Shown: positions 13,963 to 22,669 of the stretch, in pieces | Numbering within the stretch: the first letter of the stretch is position 1 | Layout of the letters: every line of letters begins with the position of its first letter | Notes under the pieces: model-generated | What the model saw: only the letters and a program-made list of their open reading frames with translations | Told to the model about the DNA's origin: nothing | The model's database searches: none | DNA from: an uncultured Lachnospiraceae bacterium | GTDB lineage: Bacteria > Bacillota > Clostridia > Lachnospirales > Lachnospiraceae | Assembly: GCA_910588965.1 (NCBI GenBank) | Contig: CAJUSO010000003.1 | Coordinates: 1 to 64,000 of the forward strand | DNA length: 64,000 nucleotides | Direction: 5' to 3' | Made by a program: the position numbers and the translations under genes

Positions 13963-15216
13963 TCAACAATCTGTGCCACACCAATATTCCCACCAGTACC
14001 GCTTCTCCTGGTACTTCTCCTCCTGCGTAATCCTGATATGCCCGCTGCCAGCCCCAAAGCCATTGCCGTAGGCTTCCTGCTGCCAGAACAGCCCTAGTGT
14101 AGAAAGTGCGCAGATCCGATCCACCGGATAGCTGCATTTCCGGTAAGCCAACGTGCTGTAGCAAGTGGCGGAAGACTCAAAAAGGACATACACCGTCCTC
14201 CCATCACATACCAATTCCTCCGCCATCGGCGGGAATTTCCGGGAATCATAACACTCATAACGTTTTTCCCCTGTCTTTTCATCCTCCCCCAGCTGGTAAA
14301 GGTATATCCAGGAATGGAAATAACGCCCCTTGGATGTGGTGACGGCCATATAGGACTCCCTGCCGATCTCTGTAAATGCAACCCCATTGGCATAGCCTGG
14401 TATCCCCATTTCATCCTGCAGTTCCAGCCTATATGCCTGGCCGCCTTCCGCCTCCTCTTTTACCACTTGGTAGCTCCGCAGCTTCCCTTCCCCATTTTTC
14501 CTATTAATATAAGTGCCTACCCACAGCTTCCCCTCATGCCATGCCAAAAAGGAAGCCACCGCGCCGCAGGGGACGTTCTGGCCATATGCCTCAAGGGCGT
14601 AGCTGCCTGCCCCTTCCCGTACGGCCTGCTCAATAACGCCATAAGAAATGACGCTGCATTCCCTGTCGGTGCTTTTGGCAATCCATATATTTTCCCCATC
14701 AAAGGCGATGCCCCCCACATGGTTCACATCCGGGAGCACTATGGTAGAAAGGAGCTTACGCGCAGTAGGGTCCTCATTGGACAGCACATACAGGACCGAA
14801 CGGTTGGCTGCGGCGCCCCCCGCCCCCTTCTTTCCTGCCATATGCTTGACATTGTCATAAGCGGTCACCAGCATGTAGTCCCTGGCAATGCAGATTCCCT
14901 GGGGCACCATCCGGTTACACCCCCGGCCTAAAATATCTGTAGACTCCAGCCCTGGGATTGCCGTGGAATACTCCTCTTTGTACAACGATCCAAAAAAACG
15001 GTATTGGTTCAAAGTGTTCTTGAATTTTTTGTCGTAACGGTAATCCGTGCTGGTGATAGGAAGGACCTCTCCCTCCCCTTCCACATCCTGGAAAAAAGAA
15101 AAGGCCGCATGGAACCCACCTCCTTCTAACAGGAAATGCCATGCCGCCGCTATCATAAAAAACAAAACACACGCTTTTAACGCTATCGCCCTTCTATCCT
15201 TCTTCCGTCCTCTCAT
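13963..15216 (-). CDS. Predicted membrane-anchored extracytoplasmic protein, unknown function
   Basis: ATG 15216 follows AGGGGG. The 417-aa protein starts with a basic MRGRKKDRR, then one hydrophobic segment (about 10-30: IALKACVLFFMIAAAWHFLL) that acts as signal or anchor. The rest is a beta-rich domain with repeated blade-like elements: GICIARDYMLVTAYD, VGGIAFDGENIWIAKS, VASFLAWHEGKLWVGTY, NGVAFTEIGRESYMAVTTS and AEELVCDGRTVYVLFESS. This suggests a seven-blade propeller outside the cell. No catalytic motif is recognised. A Cys-x(n)-Cys-rich C-terminus could form disulfides. Confidence 0.65.
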   Translation of the reverse strand: MRGRKKDRRAIALKACVLFFMIAAAWHFLLEGGGFHAAFSFFQDVEGEGEVLPITSTDYRYDKKFKNTLNQYRFFGSLYKEEYSTAIPGLESTDILGRGCNRMVPQGICIARDYMLVTAYDNVKHMAGKKGAGGAAANRSVLYVLSNEDPTARKLLSTIVLPDVNHVGGIAFDGENIWIAKSTDRECSVISYGVIEQAVREGAGSYALEAYGQNVPCGAVASFLAWHEGKLWVGTYINRKNGEGKLRSYQVVKEEAEGGQAYRLELQDEMGIPGYANGVAFTEIGRESYMAVTTSKGRYFHSWIYLYQLGEDEKTGEKRYECYDSRKFPPMAEELVCDGRTVYVLFESSATCYSTLAYRKCSYPVDRICALSTLGLFWQQEAYGNGFGAGSGHIRITQEEKYQEKRYWWEYWCGTDC

Positions 15217-15367
15217 ATGCTGCCCCCTGTAGAAACACATTCCCACCGGCTGCACAATCCCTTCCGCAGCCGTATGCAAAAATCCTTAAGGTTAGTATAC
15301 CCACGAATCTTAGATTCAGCATTAAGAAAAAATGACTATTCCGTAAACATTCTGTAAACGTGTTTTT

Positions 15368-16570
15368 CTATGAAAGGCGCTTTTTTATTTCATCTAAAAT
15401 CTCATTGGCGGCCGCTTCCTTGCTCATCTTCCCAAGTTCTTTGGCTCCATCTTCCGTTAAAAGGGTAATGACATTGGTATCGGCGCCAAACCCGGCGCCC
15501 GGCACCTTTAGGCTATTGGCTGCAATCATGTCAATGTGCTTCTCTTCCAGCTTTTTCCTGGAATTTTCTTCCAAATCCCGGGTCTCCATGGAAAACCCAC
15601 AGAGAAAGGCTGTAATCTCCCCTTCCTGCTTCTTCCTCCCCAGTTCCGCCAGGATATCGCAGGTCCGCTCTAACTGGATGCTCCCTGCCCCTTCGGATTT
15701 CTTAATCTTATCCTCCGCTGCCTGGGCTGAGCGGTAATCTGCCACTGCCGCTGCCTTAATCACCACATCCATGGCCGGCGCGTAGCTTATGGCTGCCTGA
15801 TGCATTTCTTCCGCAGTAGTTACTTTATCTACCTCCACAAACAGGGGCGGCTCTACGGTGGCTGCGCCTGTCACAAGCGTTACCTCGGCCCCGCGCAGCA
15901 TAGCCATCTTGGCGATGGCATATCCCATTTTACCTGTAGAATGGTTCGTGATAAAACGTACCGGGTCTATCGGCTCCTGGGTGGCGCCTGCCGTTACCAG
16001 CACTTTCTTGCCCTGCCAGTCCTTGGGGAAAGCCAGTTCCCGCAGCACATATTCCACCAGGACATCCTCTGCCGGCAGCCGGCCGTCCCCCAAATCCCCA
16101 TTCGCCAGCATCCCGGTATCCGGGGGGATAATCCCATATCCAAACCTCTGCAGCTTCTGTAAGTTCTCCTGTACAATCGGGTTATGGTACATGTTGTGGT
16201 TCATAGCCGGGGCAACGATTGTCCTGCAGGTGCATGCCATCACGGTAGTCGTCAGCATGTCGTCTGCAATCCCGCCAGCTATCTTGCCGATTACATTGGC
16301 CGTAGCCGGCGCCAGCAAAACCAAGTCTGCCTGCTTGGCCAAGGCCACATGCTCCACGGAAAACTCAAAATTCCGGTCGAAGGTGTCAATCAGGCATTTA
16401 TGCCCTGTAAGGCTCTCAAAAGTAGTGGCCGTAATGAAATTCGTGGCGTTCTCCGTCATCAGCACATGCACATTGCAGTGCAGCTTTTTCAGCATCCTGG
16501 CCACATTCGGCATCTTATATGCGGCAATCCCGCCAGTAACCCCCAGCAGTACCGTCTTTCCCTGTAGCAT
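15368..16570 (-). CDS. coaBC: Bifunctional phosphopantothenoylcysteine decarboxylase / phosphopantothenate-cysteine ligase
   Basis: CoaBC makes 4'-phosphopantetheine from phosphopantothenate and cysteine in CoA synthesis. ATG 16570 has GGAGG upstream; the 400-aa length is normal. The N-terminal CoaC flavoprotein half shows GVTGGIAAYK, the FMN-binding LLAPATANVIGKIAGGIADD, PAMNHNMYHNP (the PxMNxxMW-like motif) and a substrate-recognition clamp near residue 160. The C-terminal CoaB half begins at about 187 with KVLVTAGATQEPIDPVRFITNHSTGKMG and contains AAVADYR and a Lys-rich CTP-site region. It is the last gene of the pantothenate operon. Confidence 0.95.
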   Translation of the reverse strand: MLQGKTVLLGVTGGIAAYKMPNVARMLKKLHCNVHVLMTENATNFITATTFESLTGHKCLIDTFDRNFEFSVEHVALAKQADLVLLAPATANVIGKIAGGIADDMLTTTVMACTCRTIVAPAMNHNMYHNPIVQENLQKLQRFGYGIIPPDTGMLANGDLGDGRLPAEDVLVEYVLRELAFPKDWQGKKVLVTAGATQEPIDPVRFITNHSTGKMGYAIAKMAMLRGAEVTLVTGAATVEPPLFVEVDKVTTAEEMHQAAISYAPAMDVVIKAAAVADYRSAQAAEDKIKKSEGAGSIQLERTCDILAELGRKKQEGEITAFLCGFSMETRDLEENSRKKLEEKHIDMIAANSLKVPGAGFGADTNVITLLTEDGAKELGKMSKEAAANEILDEIKKRLS

Positions 16571-16616
16571 ACTCTTTCCTCCCTAATAGGCTCTCCCGTT
16601 TTATCCCCCGCATCCC

Positions 16617-17003
16617 CTATGGTCCTATCTGCCCATGCTTTTCATAGGCTGTAACCTTGGAAATCTGGTTCTTATCATCTACAAAAACCACCTGGGGGCG
16701 GTACTCCTTTGCCTCTTCCGGCGTCATCTGCGCATAGGCCATGATAATGATATGGTCCCCTGCCAGTACCTGCCTGGCTGCCGCGCCGTTCAGGCAAATC
16801 ATGCCGCTGCCTGGCTCCCCTGCTATGGTATAGGTCTCGAAACGGTTCCCATTCTCAATATCCACAATCTGCACATTTTCATATTCCAAAATCCCCGCCG
16901 CCTCCATCAGCTTTGGGTCTATTGTAATGCTGCCCACATAATGGAGCTCTGCCTGCTTTACCACAGCCCGGTGGATTTTTCCCTTTAACATTTTCAGATA
17001 CAT
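16617..17003 (-). CDS. panD: Aspartate 1-decarboxylase (pyruvoyl enzyme precursor)
   Basis: PanD makes beta-alanine for pantothenate. ATG 17003 lies 6 nt after AGGAGA; upstream codons lack a start signal. The 128-aa proenzyme has the self-cleavage site Gly24-Ser25 in YVGSITID, with Ser25 becoming the pyruvoyl group. It also has NGNRFETYTI, the conserved GxxxxNGAAA turn (GMICLNGAAARQV) and YAQM. Its stop lies 46 nt before coaBC, and panC is 19 nt upstream. Confidence 0.96.
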   Translation of the reverse strand: MYLKMLKGKIHRAVVKQAELHYVGSITIDPKLMEAAGILEYENVQIVDIENGNRFETYTIAGEPGSGMICLNGAAARQVLAGDHIIIMAYAQMTPEEAKEYRPQVVFVDDKNQISKVTAYEKHGQIGP

Positions 17004-17022
17004 CCTGTCTCTCCTTAACCTG

Positions 17023-17874
17023 CTATTTGAAAGCATCAAATGTAAAATTATCTATCAGCCTGGTCTTCCCAATGTACACGGCAAGCGCCGCTAAGATTGG
17101 CCTATGTATATCCTCCACAGGCTCCAAGGTCTCAGCGTCCACAACTTCCACATAATCCACCTTGGCAAGGGGTTCCCTATCAAGGCTTCCCAGGATGGCC
17201 TCACGGATCTTTGCCCCGTCCCGTTCCCCGTCCTCCAGCATCTTTTCGCCCAGGGCCAGGGATTCGTGGAGGATAATAGCCGCCTTGCGCTCTTCCTCAT
17301 TCAAATAAGCATTCCTGGAACTCATGGCAAGCCCGTCCGCTTCCCGGACAATGGGGCATCCCACAATGGTAATGCCAAAATCCAAATCCCGCACCATGCG
17401 GCGGATAACAGCCAGCTGCTGGGCGTCCTTCTGGCCAAAATATGCCCGGTCCGGCGCCACAATATGGAATAGCTTGGATACTACGGTGCATACGCCGCGG
17501 AAATGGGTGGGCCTGGCTTTCCCGCAAAGGCCTTTGGTCAGGCTGTCCATATCCACAAAAGTGCAGCTGTCCGGAAAATACATTTCCTCCGGCTCTGGAT
17601 GGAAAACCAACGCTGCGCCGGCTTCTTTGCAGACGGCAGCGTCCCGTTCCAAGTCCCTGGGGTAGGTGGATAAATCTTCATTTACGCCAAACTGTGTCGG
17701 GTTCACAAAATCACTGACCACCACCCTGTCATTTTCACCTACTGCCTTTACAATCAGGCTTTTATGCCCATCATGGAGATACCCCATGGTGGGCACCAGG
17801 CCTACGGAAAGGCCTTCCTTACGCCACCCCTGGATAATGGGGCGCAGTTCCTGTATGGTTTTTACAATCTGCAT
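17023..17874 (-). CDS. panC: Pantothenate synthetase
   Basis: PanC ligates pantoate and beta-alanine with ATP. ATG 17874 follows GAGGAAGGAAG; an in-frame start further upstream has no comparable signal. The 283-aa product shows the nucleotidyl-transferase HIGH-like motif VPTMGYLHDGHKSLI, NPTQFGVNEDLSTYPRD, YFGQKDAQQLAVIRRM, and MSSRNAYLNEEER (the KMSKS-like loop). Length matches the family. It sits between panB (86 bp upstream) and panD. Confidence 0.97.
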   Translation of the reverse strand: MQIVKTIQELRPIIQGWRKEGLSVGLVPTMGYLHDGHKSLIVKAVGENDRVVVSDFVNPTQFGVNEDLSTYPRDLERDAAVCKEAGAALVFHPEPEEMYFPDSCTFVDMDSLTKGLCGKARPTHFRGVCTVVSKLFHIVAPDRAYFGQKDAQQLAVIRRMVRDLDFGITIVGCPIVREADGLAMSSRNAYLNEEERKAAIILHESLALGEKMLEDGERDGAKIREAILGSLDREPLAKVDYVEVVDAETLEPVEDIHRPILAALAVYIGKTRLIDNFTFDAFK

Positions 17875-17960
17875 CTTTCTTCCTTCCTCATGGGCCCTTG
17901 CGGCGCCCAACCGCAAAGAGGCGCTGCAAGGGCATTTTGGCTGGTTTCTATCTGGTAGGT

Positions 17961-18788
17961 CTAATACAATTTCCCAATTACGTCGTCATCTATTTTAAAG
18001 GTGTGTTCCTCTGCCGGGAACGCCCCTGTCTTTACTTCTTCTATATATTTCTGGAACGCTTCCTTCATCTGTGCGCCAATCCCGCCGAACTGCTTCACGA
18101 ATTTAGGTTTGAACCCCCCGAACATGGATAGCATATCCTGGTACACCAGCACTTGGCCGTCGCATCCTGCCCCAGCGCCAATCCCAATGGTGGGGATATG
18201 GATCCTTTCTGTAATCAGGGCTGCCAGCTTAGCTGGGACGCATTCCAGCACCAGGGCTACGGCCCCTGCCTCTTCCACAATCCTGGCATCCTCCAAAAGC
18301 TTCCTGGCTGCCTCTTCCGATTTCCCCTGCACTTTAAAGCCCCCGAAAGCATTCAAGGACTGCGGGGTCAGCCCCAAATGGGCCACAACCGGGATAGAAG
18401 CGTTCGTAATGGCACGGATATGCTCCGCAAACTCCCTGCCGCCTTCCAGCTTCACTGCCTGGGCCCTGCCTTCCTTCATCAGGCGCCCGGCATTGCATAC
18501 GGCGTCGTAAACAGAGGCCTGGTACGACATGAACGGCATGTCCGCCACGACCATTGCGTTTTTGGTGCCCCTTGCAACTGCCCTGGTATGATGGATCATA
18601 TCTTCCATCGTGACAGACAGGGTGTCTTCATACCCAAGCATCACCATCCCTAAGGAATCCCCTACCAGGATCATATTAATGCCAGCTTCGTCAATCAGTC
18701 TCGCCATGGAATAATCATAGGCAGTAAGCATGGTGACTTTTTCCTTGTTTTCCTTGGCTTTTTGGATTGTAATAACTGTGTTCTCCAT
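17961..18788 (-). CDS. panB: 3-methyl-2-oxobutanoate hydroxymethyltransferase
   Basis: PanB forms ketopantoate from 2-ketoisovalerate and methylene-THF. ATG 18788 has GGAGGGAAAGAGGA upstream. The 275-aa TIM-barrel enzyme shows MLTAYDYSMARLIDEAG, LVGDSLGMVMLGYEDTL (metal-binding Asp), ADMPFMSYQ, VKLEGG, VVAHLGLTPQS, and IGIGAGAGCDGQVLVYQDM. It is the second gene of the operon, after the panG-like gene. Confidence 0.97.
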   Translation of the reverse strand: MENTVITIQKAKENKEKVTMLTAYDYSMARLIDEAGINMILVGDSLGMVMLGYEDTLSVTMEDMIHHTRAVARGTKNAMVVADMPFMSYQASVYDAVCNAGRLMKEGRAQAVKLEGGREFAEHIRAITNASIPVVAHLGLTPQSLNAFGGFKVQGKSEEAARKLLEDARIVEEAGAVALVLECVPAKLAALITERIHIPTIGIGAGAGCDGQVLVYQDMLSMFGGFKPKFVKQFGGIGAQMKEAFQKYIEEVKTGAFPAEEHTFKIDDDVIGKLY

Positions 18789-18838
18789 TCCTCTTTCCCT
18801 CCAATTCCCAAAGGCCTGTGCCTTTCCCACTCGCTTTC

Positions 18839-19747
18839 TCAGGTGCGGCCATACTCCAATAGCTTCTTGATATCCCCATAATCCCGTCCTGGGTGCTTCT
18901 GCTCCGCCAGTTCTGCCACCAGCATCCCTACCGCCTGGTAAGCCCTTTCCCATTTGGGGTCGCAGAAACTCTGCAGGTGTTTTTGGACTGTCTGCAGGTC
19001 GCCCCGCTCAATGGGGCCTGTCAGCGCCTGTTGGCATCCCTGGTAAGCCTTCTGTCTCCCTCCGGCGGCTTTGCCTTCTGCCGCGGCTGCCGGCTCTGCA
19101 AAAATAGAGGCCACATTGTTTTCCACTAAGGGCTTGAGCATGCCGTAAGCCGCCTGCCCTGGGATTCCGGCCTCCTCTAAGAGCCCCACGGCCATAGAGA
19201 CCATCCCTACCACGAAATTGCTGGCAATGCTCGTAGCGGCATGGTATTTTGCCTTCTGCCCCGTAGGGATTTCCACAATGGGATTGGGAAGCAGGCAAAA
19301 TAGCCCTTGCATCCTATCTAAGGCCTCCCTGCTGCCTTCCACGGAAAATACCGCATCCTTTAAATTGAGATAAGCTGTGAATTTGTCGCTGAACGCGTAA
19401 ATTGGATGGACAGAACAGGCAAAGGCGCCTGTTTCTTCCCAATTCGAAAACACATCACTTGATAACGAGCCACTAAAGTGGCAGATAACCTTCCCCTGCA
19501 CATCCTTTGCTGCAATGCAATCCCACACCTTGGGAATCTCGCCGTCCGTCGTGGTGATAAAAAGGGTATCGCTTGCTTCTGCCAATGTGCCTAATGACTG
19601 AAAATACTTGGTGCCTGTAAACTGCGCCGCTTCCTGGGCGCTCTGCCCTGTCCTGCTATAGTAGCCGCTTACATTCCCGCCGTGGAGGGCCACATATTTC
19701 CCCAGGGTAGTCCCCACCTTCCCGGCGCCTATAATCCCTATCTGCAT
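18839..19747 (-). CDS. panG: Rossmann-fold/DUF2520 protein, probable ketopantoate reductase (PanG-like)
   Basis: ATG 19747 lies 5 nt after GGAGG. The 302-aa protein has an N-terminal NAD(P) Rossmann fold (MQIGIIGAGKVGTTLGKYVA). A central region includes CHFSGSLSSDVF and CSVHPIYAFSD, typical of the Rossmann-like plus DUF2520 family. A helical C-terminal dimer domain starts near residue 165 (YHAATSIASNFVVGM). It heads a panB-panC-panD-coaBC operon that lacks a classical panE. PanG, an alternative ketopantoate reductase described in Francisella, belongs to this kind of family. Ketopantoate reduction is inferred from family and context. Confidence 0.75.
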   Translation of the reverse strand: MQIGIIGAGKVGTTLGKYVALHGGNVSGYYSRTGQSAQEAAQFTGTKYFQSLGTLAEASDTLFITTTDGEIPKVWDCIAAKDVQGKVICHFSGSLSSDVFSNWEETGAFACSVHPIYAFSDKFTAYLNLKDAVFSVEGSREALDRMQGLFCLLPNPIVEIPTGQKAKYHAATSIASNFVVGMVSMAVGLLEEAGIPGQAAYGMLKPLVENNVASIFAEPAAAAEGKAAGGRQKAYQGCQQALTGPIERGDLQTVQKHLQSFCDPKWERAYQAVGMLVAELAEQKHPGRDYGDIKKLLEYGRT

Positions 19748-19993
19748 ATCCGCCTCCATGTTCCATTATCAAATGATACAGTTTCTGTCCAGAATACCGT
19801 TCGTCAACAATTTAACACATATGGGGCGCTTTTACAAGAGAGAATCGGAAATTTTAACAATTTCTTGGGGGCTGCGGCCATGGGGAAAACAGATGCAAAC
19901 CTGCCAGGCCTGCCGGGAAGGCTCCTGCCTCCCAGCCAGGCCTGGCCGCAATCTTGGCGCGGCTGCATGGCACATCCGATGTCCCCGCACGCC
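19748..19993. other. Intergenic region upstream of the pan operon
   Basis: No gene seen. On the minus strand an AT-rich stretch near 19780-19860 (TTGTTGACG and related) may contain the operon promoter, but no well-spaced pair of boxes is present. No T-box or riboswitch motif was noticed. Confidence 0.4.
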
Positions 19994-21283
19994 TTATTTT
20001 CCCGGGGGCACAATCCTTTCCTGCCCGCCCATGTATGGGCGCAATGCCTCGGGGATGCGCACGCTCCCGTCTTCGCACAGGTTATTTTCCAAGAACGCAA
20101 TCAGCATCCGGGGCGGCGCCACTACCGTATTGTTCAGGGTATGGGCAAAATACTTCCCTCCCTTCCCGGTTACGCGGATCTTAAGCCTGCGCGCCTGGGC
20201 GTCCCCTAAATTGGAGCAGCTGCCTACCTCAAAGTACTTCTGCTGCCTGGGGGACCATGCCTCCACATCCACGGACTTCACCTTCAAGTCCGCCAGATCA
20301 CCGGAGCAGCACTCCAAGGTACGCACCGGGATATCCATGGAGCGGAACAGATCCACCGTATTCTGCCACAGCCTGTCAAACCAAACGGGGGATTCCTCTG
20401 GCTTGCAGACGACAATCATCTCCTGCTTCTCAAACTGATGGATACGGTACACGCCCCGCTCCTCAATGCCATGGGCGCCCTTCTCCTTGCGGAAGCAGGG
20501 GGAATAGCTGGTCAGGGTCTGCGGGAGCTGCTCTTCCTTCAGGATGGTATCAATGAACTTCCCAATCATGGAATGCTCGCTGGTGCCGATCAGGTAGAGG
20601 TCCTCCCCTTCGATCTTGTACATCATGGCGTCCATTTCCGCAAAGCTCATCACGCCTGTCACGACGCTGCTGCGGATCATAAAGGGCGGCACGCAATAGG
20701 TAAACCCACGGTTCACCATAAAGTCCCTGGCATAAGCTATCACAGCGGAATGGAGCCTGGCAATATCCCCCATCAGGTAATAGAACCCATTTCCCGCCAC
20801 CTTCCTGGCGCTGTCTAAATCCAGCCCCTGGAACCGCTCCATAATCTCCGCATGGTATGGGATTTCAAAATCCGGCGTCACGGGCTCGCCATACCTCTGC
20901 ACCTCCACATTTTCGCTGTCATCTTTCCCAACCGGCACGGAGGGGTCAATGATATTGGGGATGGACATCATAATCTTTGTGACCTTCTCCTGCAGTTCCC
21001 CTTCCTGCTTCTCTAATTCCGAAAGGCGCTCGGCCCCGGCGTTTACCTGCGCCTTTACCGCCTCTGCCTCTTCCTTCTTCCCCTGGCCCATCAATGCGCC
21101 AATCTGCTTGGACAGCTTCTTGCGGCTGGCCCTTAAGGCGTCCGCTTCCTGCTGCGCTTTCCTGGCCTGGATATCCAGTTCTATGACCTCGTCTACCAAT
21201 GGCAGCTTGCTGTCCTGGAATTTGTTCCGAATATTCTGTTTTACAATCTCTGGGTTCTCCCTTAAAAATTTTAAATCAATCAT
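19994..21283 (-). CDS. serS: Seryl-tRNA synthetase
   Basis: SerRS charges tRNA-Ser and tRNA-Sec. ATG 21283 (MIDLKFLRENPEIVKQNIRN) matches the family start. The 429-aa protein has the N-terminal antiparallel coiled-coil arm (about 28-105). The class II core follows: motif 2, FRKEKGAHGIEERGVYRIHQ, and motif 3, GNGFYY / RPYMGG with preceding SCSNLGDAQARRLKIR. No T-box leader was found in the short upstream spacer. It lies downstream of the RiPP-like cluster on the same strand. Confidence 0.95.
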   Translation of the reverse strand: MIDLKFLRENPEIVKQNIRNKFQDSKLPLVDEVIELDIQARKAQQEADALRASRKKLSKQIGALMGQGKKEEAEAVKAQVNAGAERLSELEKQEGELQEKVTKIMMSIPNIIDPSVPVGKDDSENVEVQRYGEPVTPDFEIPYHAEIMERFQGLDLDSARKVAGNGFYYLMGDIARLHSAVIAYARDFMVNRGFTYCVPPFMIRSSVVTGVMSFAEMDAMMYKIEGEDLYLIGTSEHSMIGKFIDTILKEEQLPQTLTSYSPCFRKEKGAHGIEERGVYRIHQFEKQEMIVVCKPEESPVWFDRLWQNTVDLFRSMDIPVRTLECCSGDLADLKVKSVDVEAWSPRQQKYFEVGSCSNLGDAQARRLKIRVTGKGGKYFAHTLNNTVVAPPRMLIAFLENNLCEDGSVRIPEALRPYMGGQERIVPPGK

Positions 21284-21421
21284 GGCTTTTGTTTTCCTCA
21301 AGTGTTATAGTCGTAAATCAAATCATCTGGTTGCAGTATGCCCTATGCCTGCCCATTATACCCCGGTTGCCAGCCCATTGCAAGGCATAGTAGGCGTTAA
21401 GCCGAAAATGGCAGCATACGC

Positions 21422-22648
21422 CTATTTGCGGCGTCGACCTGGGCTTTCCTTATGGGCGTTCCCCGCAGGCTTTTTCCCCGCTTCCCTCACTGCATGGTAT
21501 TCACTTTGGATCTTTTTCCTGCTGAAGATTACCCCCCGCGCCATACGGTAAAGCAGGAAAAAGGGGATGAATACCCGATGCTTTGCCAAGAAGGGGTAGC
21601 TGTCTTGGAACCATTCCATATCTGGGAACAAACGCCGGAGCAAGTATTTCCGCTTTCTGCTTTTGGCAGATGAACCATCCATTTGCCCCATGTCCTGCAG
21701 GGTTTTCTCCACCCGGTTCTGGATTGTCCCATATGTCCCAGAACCGGCTAAGAACTGAAACATTTCTTCTTCTTTTGCCGTCAGGCGGATATCCGCCGGC
21801 AGCTTAGGCTCTGTGAAAAGCTTCTGGGCAAGCGCCCTGCTTTTCTTTTCAAAGCCTGCCATCCCAAGCTTTGCCAGTTCCTTCCCCAAATAATCCCAAT
21901 CCAGGGAACTGCCCTTCTTCTGGAGATACACATATACGTCCATCAAAGAGCGGAGCCCTATCCCGCCGTTCACATAATGCTTATAGGCATGTGCCGTCTG
22001 GTAAAGGTAGAAATCTTCATCTGAAAAATGGCGGGAATACAGCCCTGGCCCATCTGGGACCAGCTTCTTGCCAATCTCTTGGTAATAGGGATACCCCCCC
22101 GTCCCGTCTGACCTGCTGAACAAAGTTTTGTGCATCTCATAATTGTAAACCGGCGGCTTGGTAAAGGTATCATGGGCAGCCCCCGGATAGCTCTCTACCT
22201 TATATCCCCGTTTCTTCATCATGGCCATCAGCTTTTTCTGGCCGCGGGCATCATAGAGGATATCGTTGTCTGACATCTGGCGCATGCCGTATTTAGGGTA
22301 CATATCCTGCAGCAGGATCCCTTTCAGCGGCGCATACCAAATGCCCATGTCCTCCATTTCCTTTAGGACCTGCCCCCGCTCCGCATCCAGCAGCATATTT
22401 TTACGGATGGCCTTTTCTTTGGCCTCTTTCCAGCTCTTTACAAGGGCAGGGGCTGCGTGGGCAAACGCTTCTGTCCGTTCCGCCCCCATACAGGTTATGG
22501 AAGCCATCCCATGGAACCTGCTGGCCTGGTACACCCGCTCCAAATCCATCCCCGCTGCTTGGGCGCCATCCGGGACCGCCTGGTGCAATGCACAGGCAGC
22601 CAGATAAAGCATGTCCCAAACCGCCCTATTACTTTTTTCCTTCTTCAT
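21422..22648 (-). CDS. Nucleotidyltransferase-fold family protein (NTP_transf_5-like)
   Basis: The 408-aa protein starts at ATG 22648, 21 nt after the ABC transporter stop. The diagnostic block is PLKGILLQDMYPKYG followed by MSDNDILYD: a Gly-containing loop plus the Asp-x-Asp of nucleotidyltransferase folds, as in the uncharacterised family PF14907. The remainder is helical with a Tyr/His-rich segment (DFYLYQTAHAYKHYVNGGIG) common in the family. Members of this family often accompany lasso or other RiPP loci. It ends a five-gene set (kinase, PqqD, peptidase, ABC, this). Its substrate is unknown. Confidence 0.75.
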   Translation of the reverse strand: MKKEKSNRAVWDMLYLAACALHQAVPDGAQAAGMDLERVYQASRFHGMASITCMGAERTEAFAHAAPALVKSWKEAKEKAIRKNMLLDAERGQVLKEMEDMGIWYAPLKGILLQDMYPKYGMRQMSDNDILYDARGQKKLMAMMKKRGYKVESYPGAAHDTFTKPPVYNYEMHKTLFSRSDGTGGYPYYQEIGKKLVPDGPGLYSRHFSDEDFYLYQTAHAYKHYVNGGIGLRSLMDVYVYLQKKGSSLDWDYLGKELAKLGMAGFEKKSRALAQKLFTEPKLPADIRLTAKEEEMFQFLAGSGTYGTIQNRVEKTLQDMGQMDGSSAKSRKRKYLLRRLFPDMEWFQDSYPFLAKHRVFIPFFLLYRMARGVIFSRKKIQSEYHAVREAGKKPAGNAHKESPGRRRK

Positions 22649-22669
22649 ATTGACTGATTGCTTCCCTTT

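Noticed and set aside
14648..14931. Open frames on the plus strand within the predicted membrane-anchored gene
   Set aside because: They are mirror frames of the minus-strand gene and lack start signals.
21284..21421. T-box leader for serS
   Set aside because: The upstream spacer is too short and lacks the conserved T-box sequence and specifier stem.
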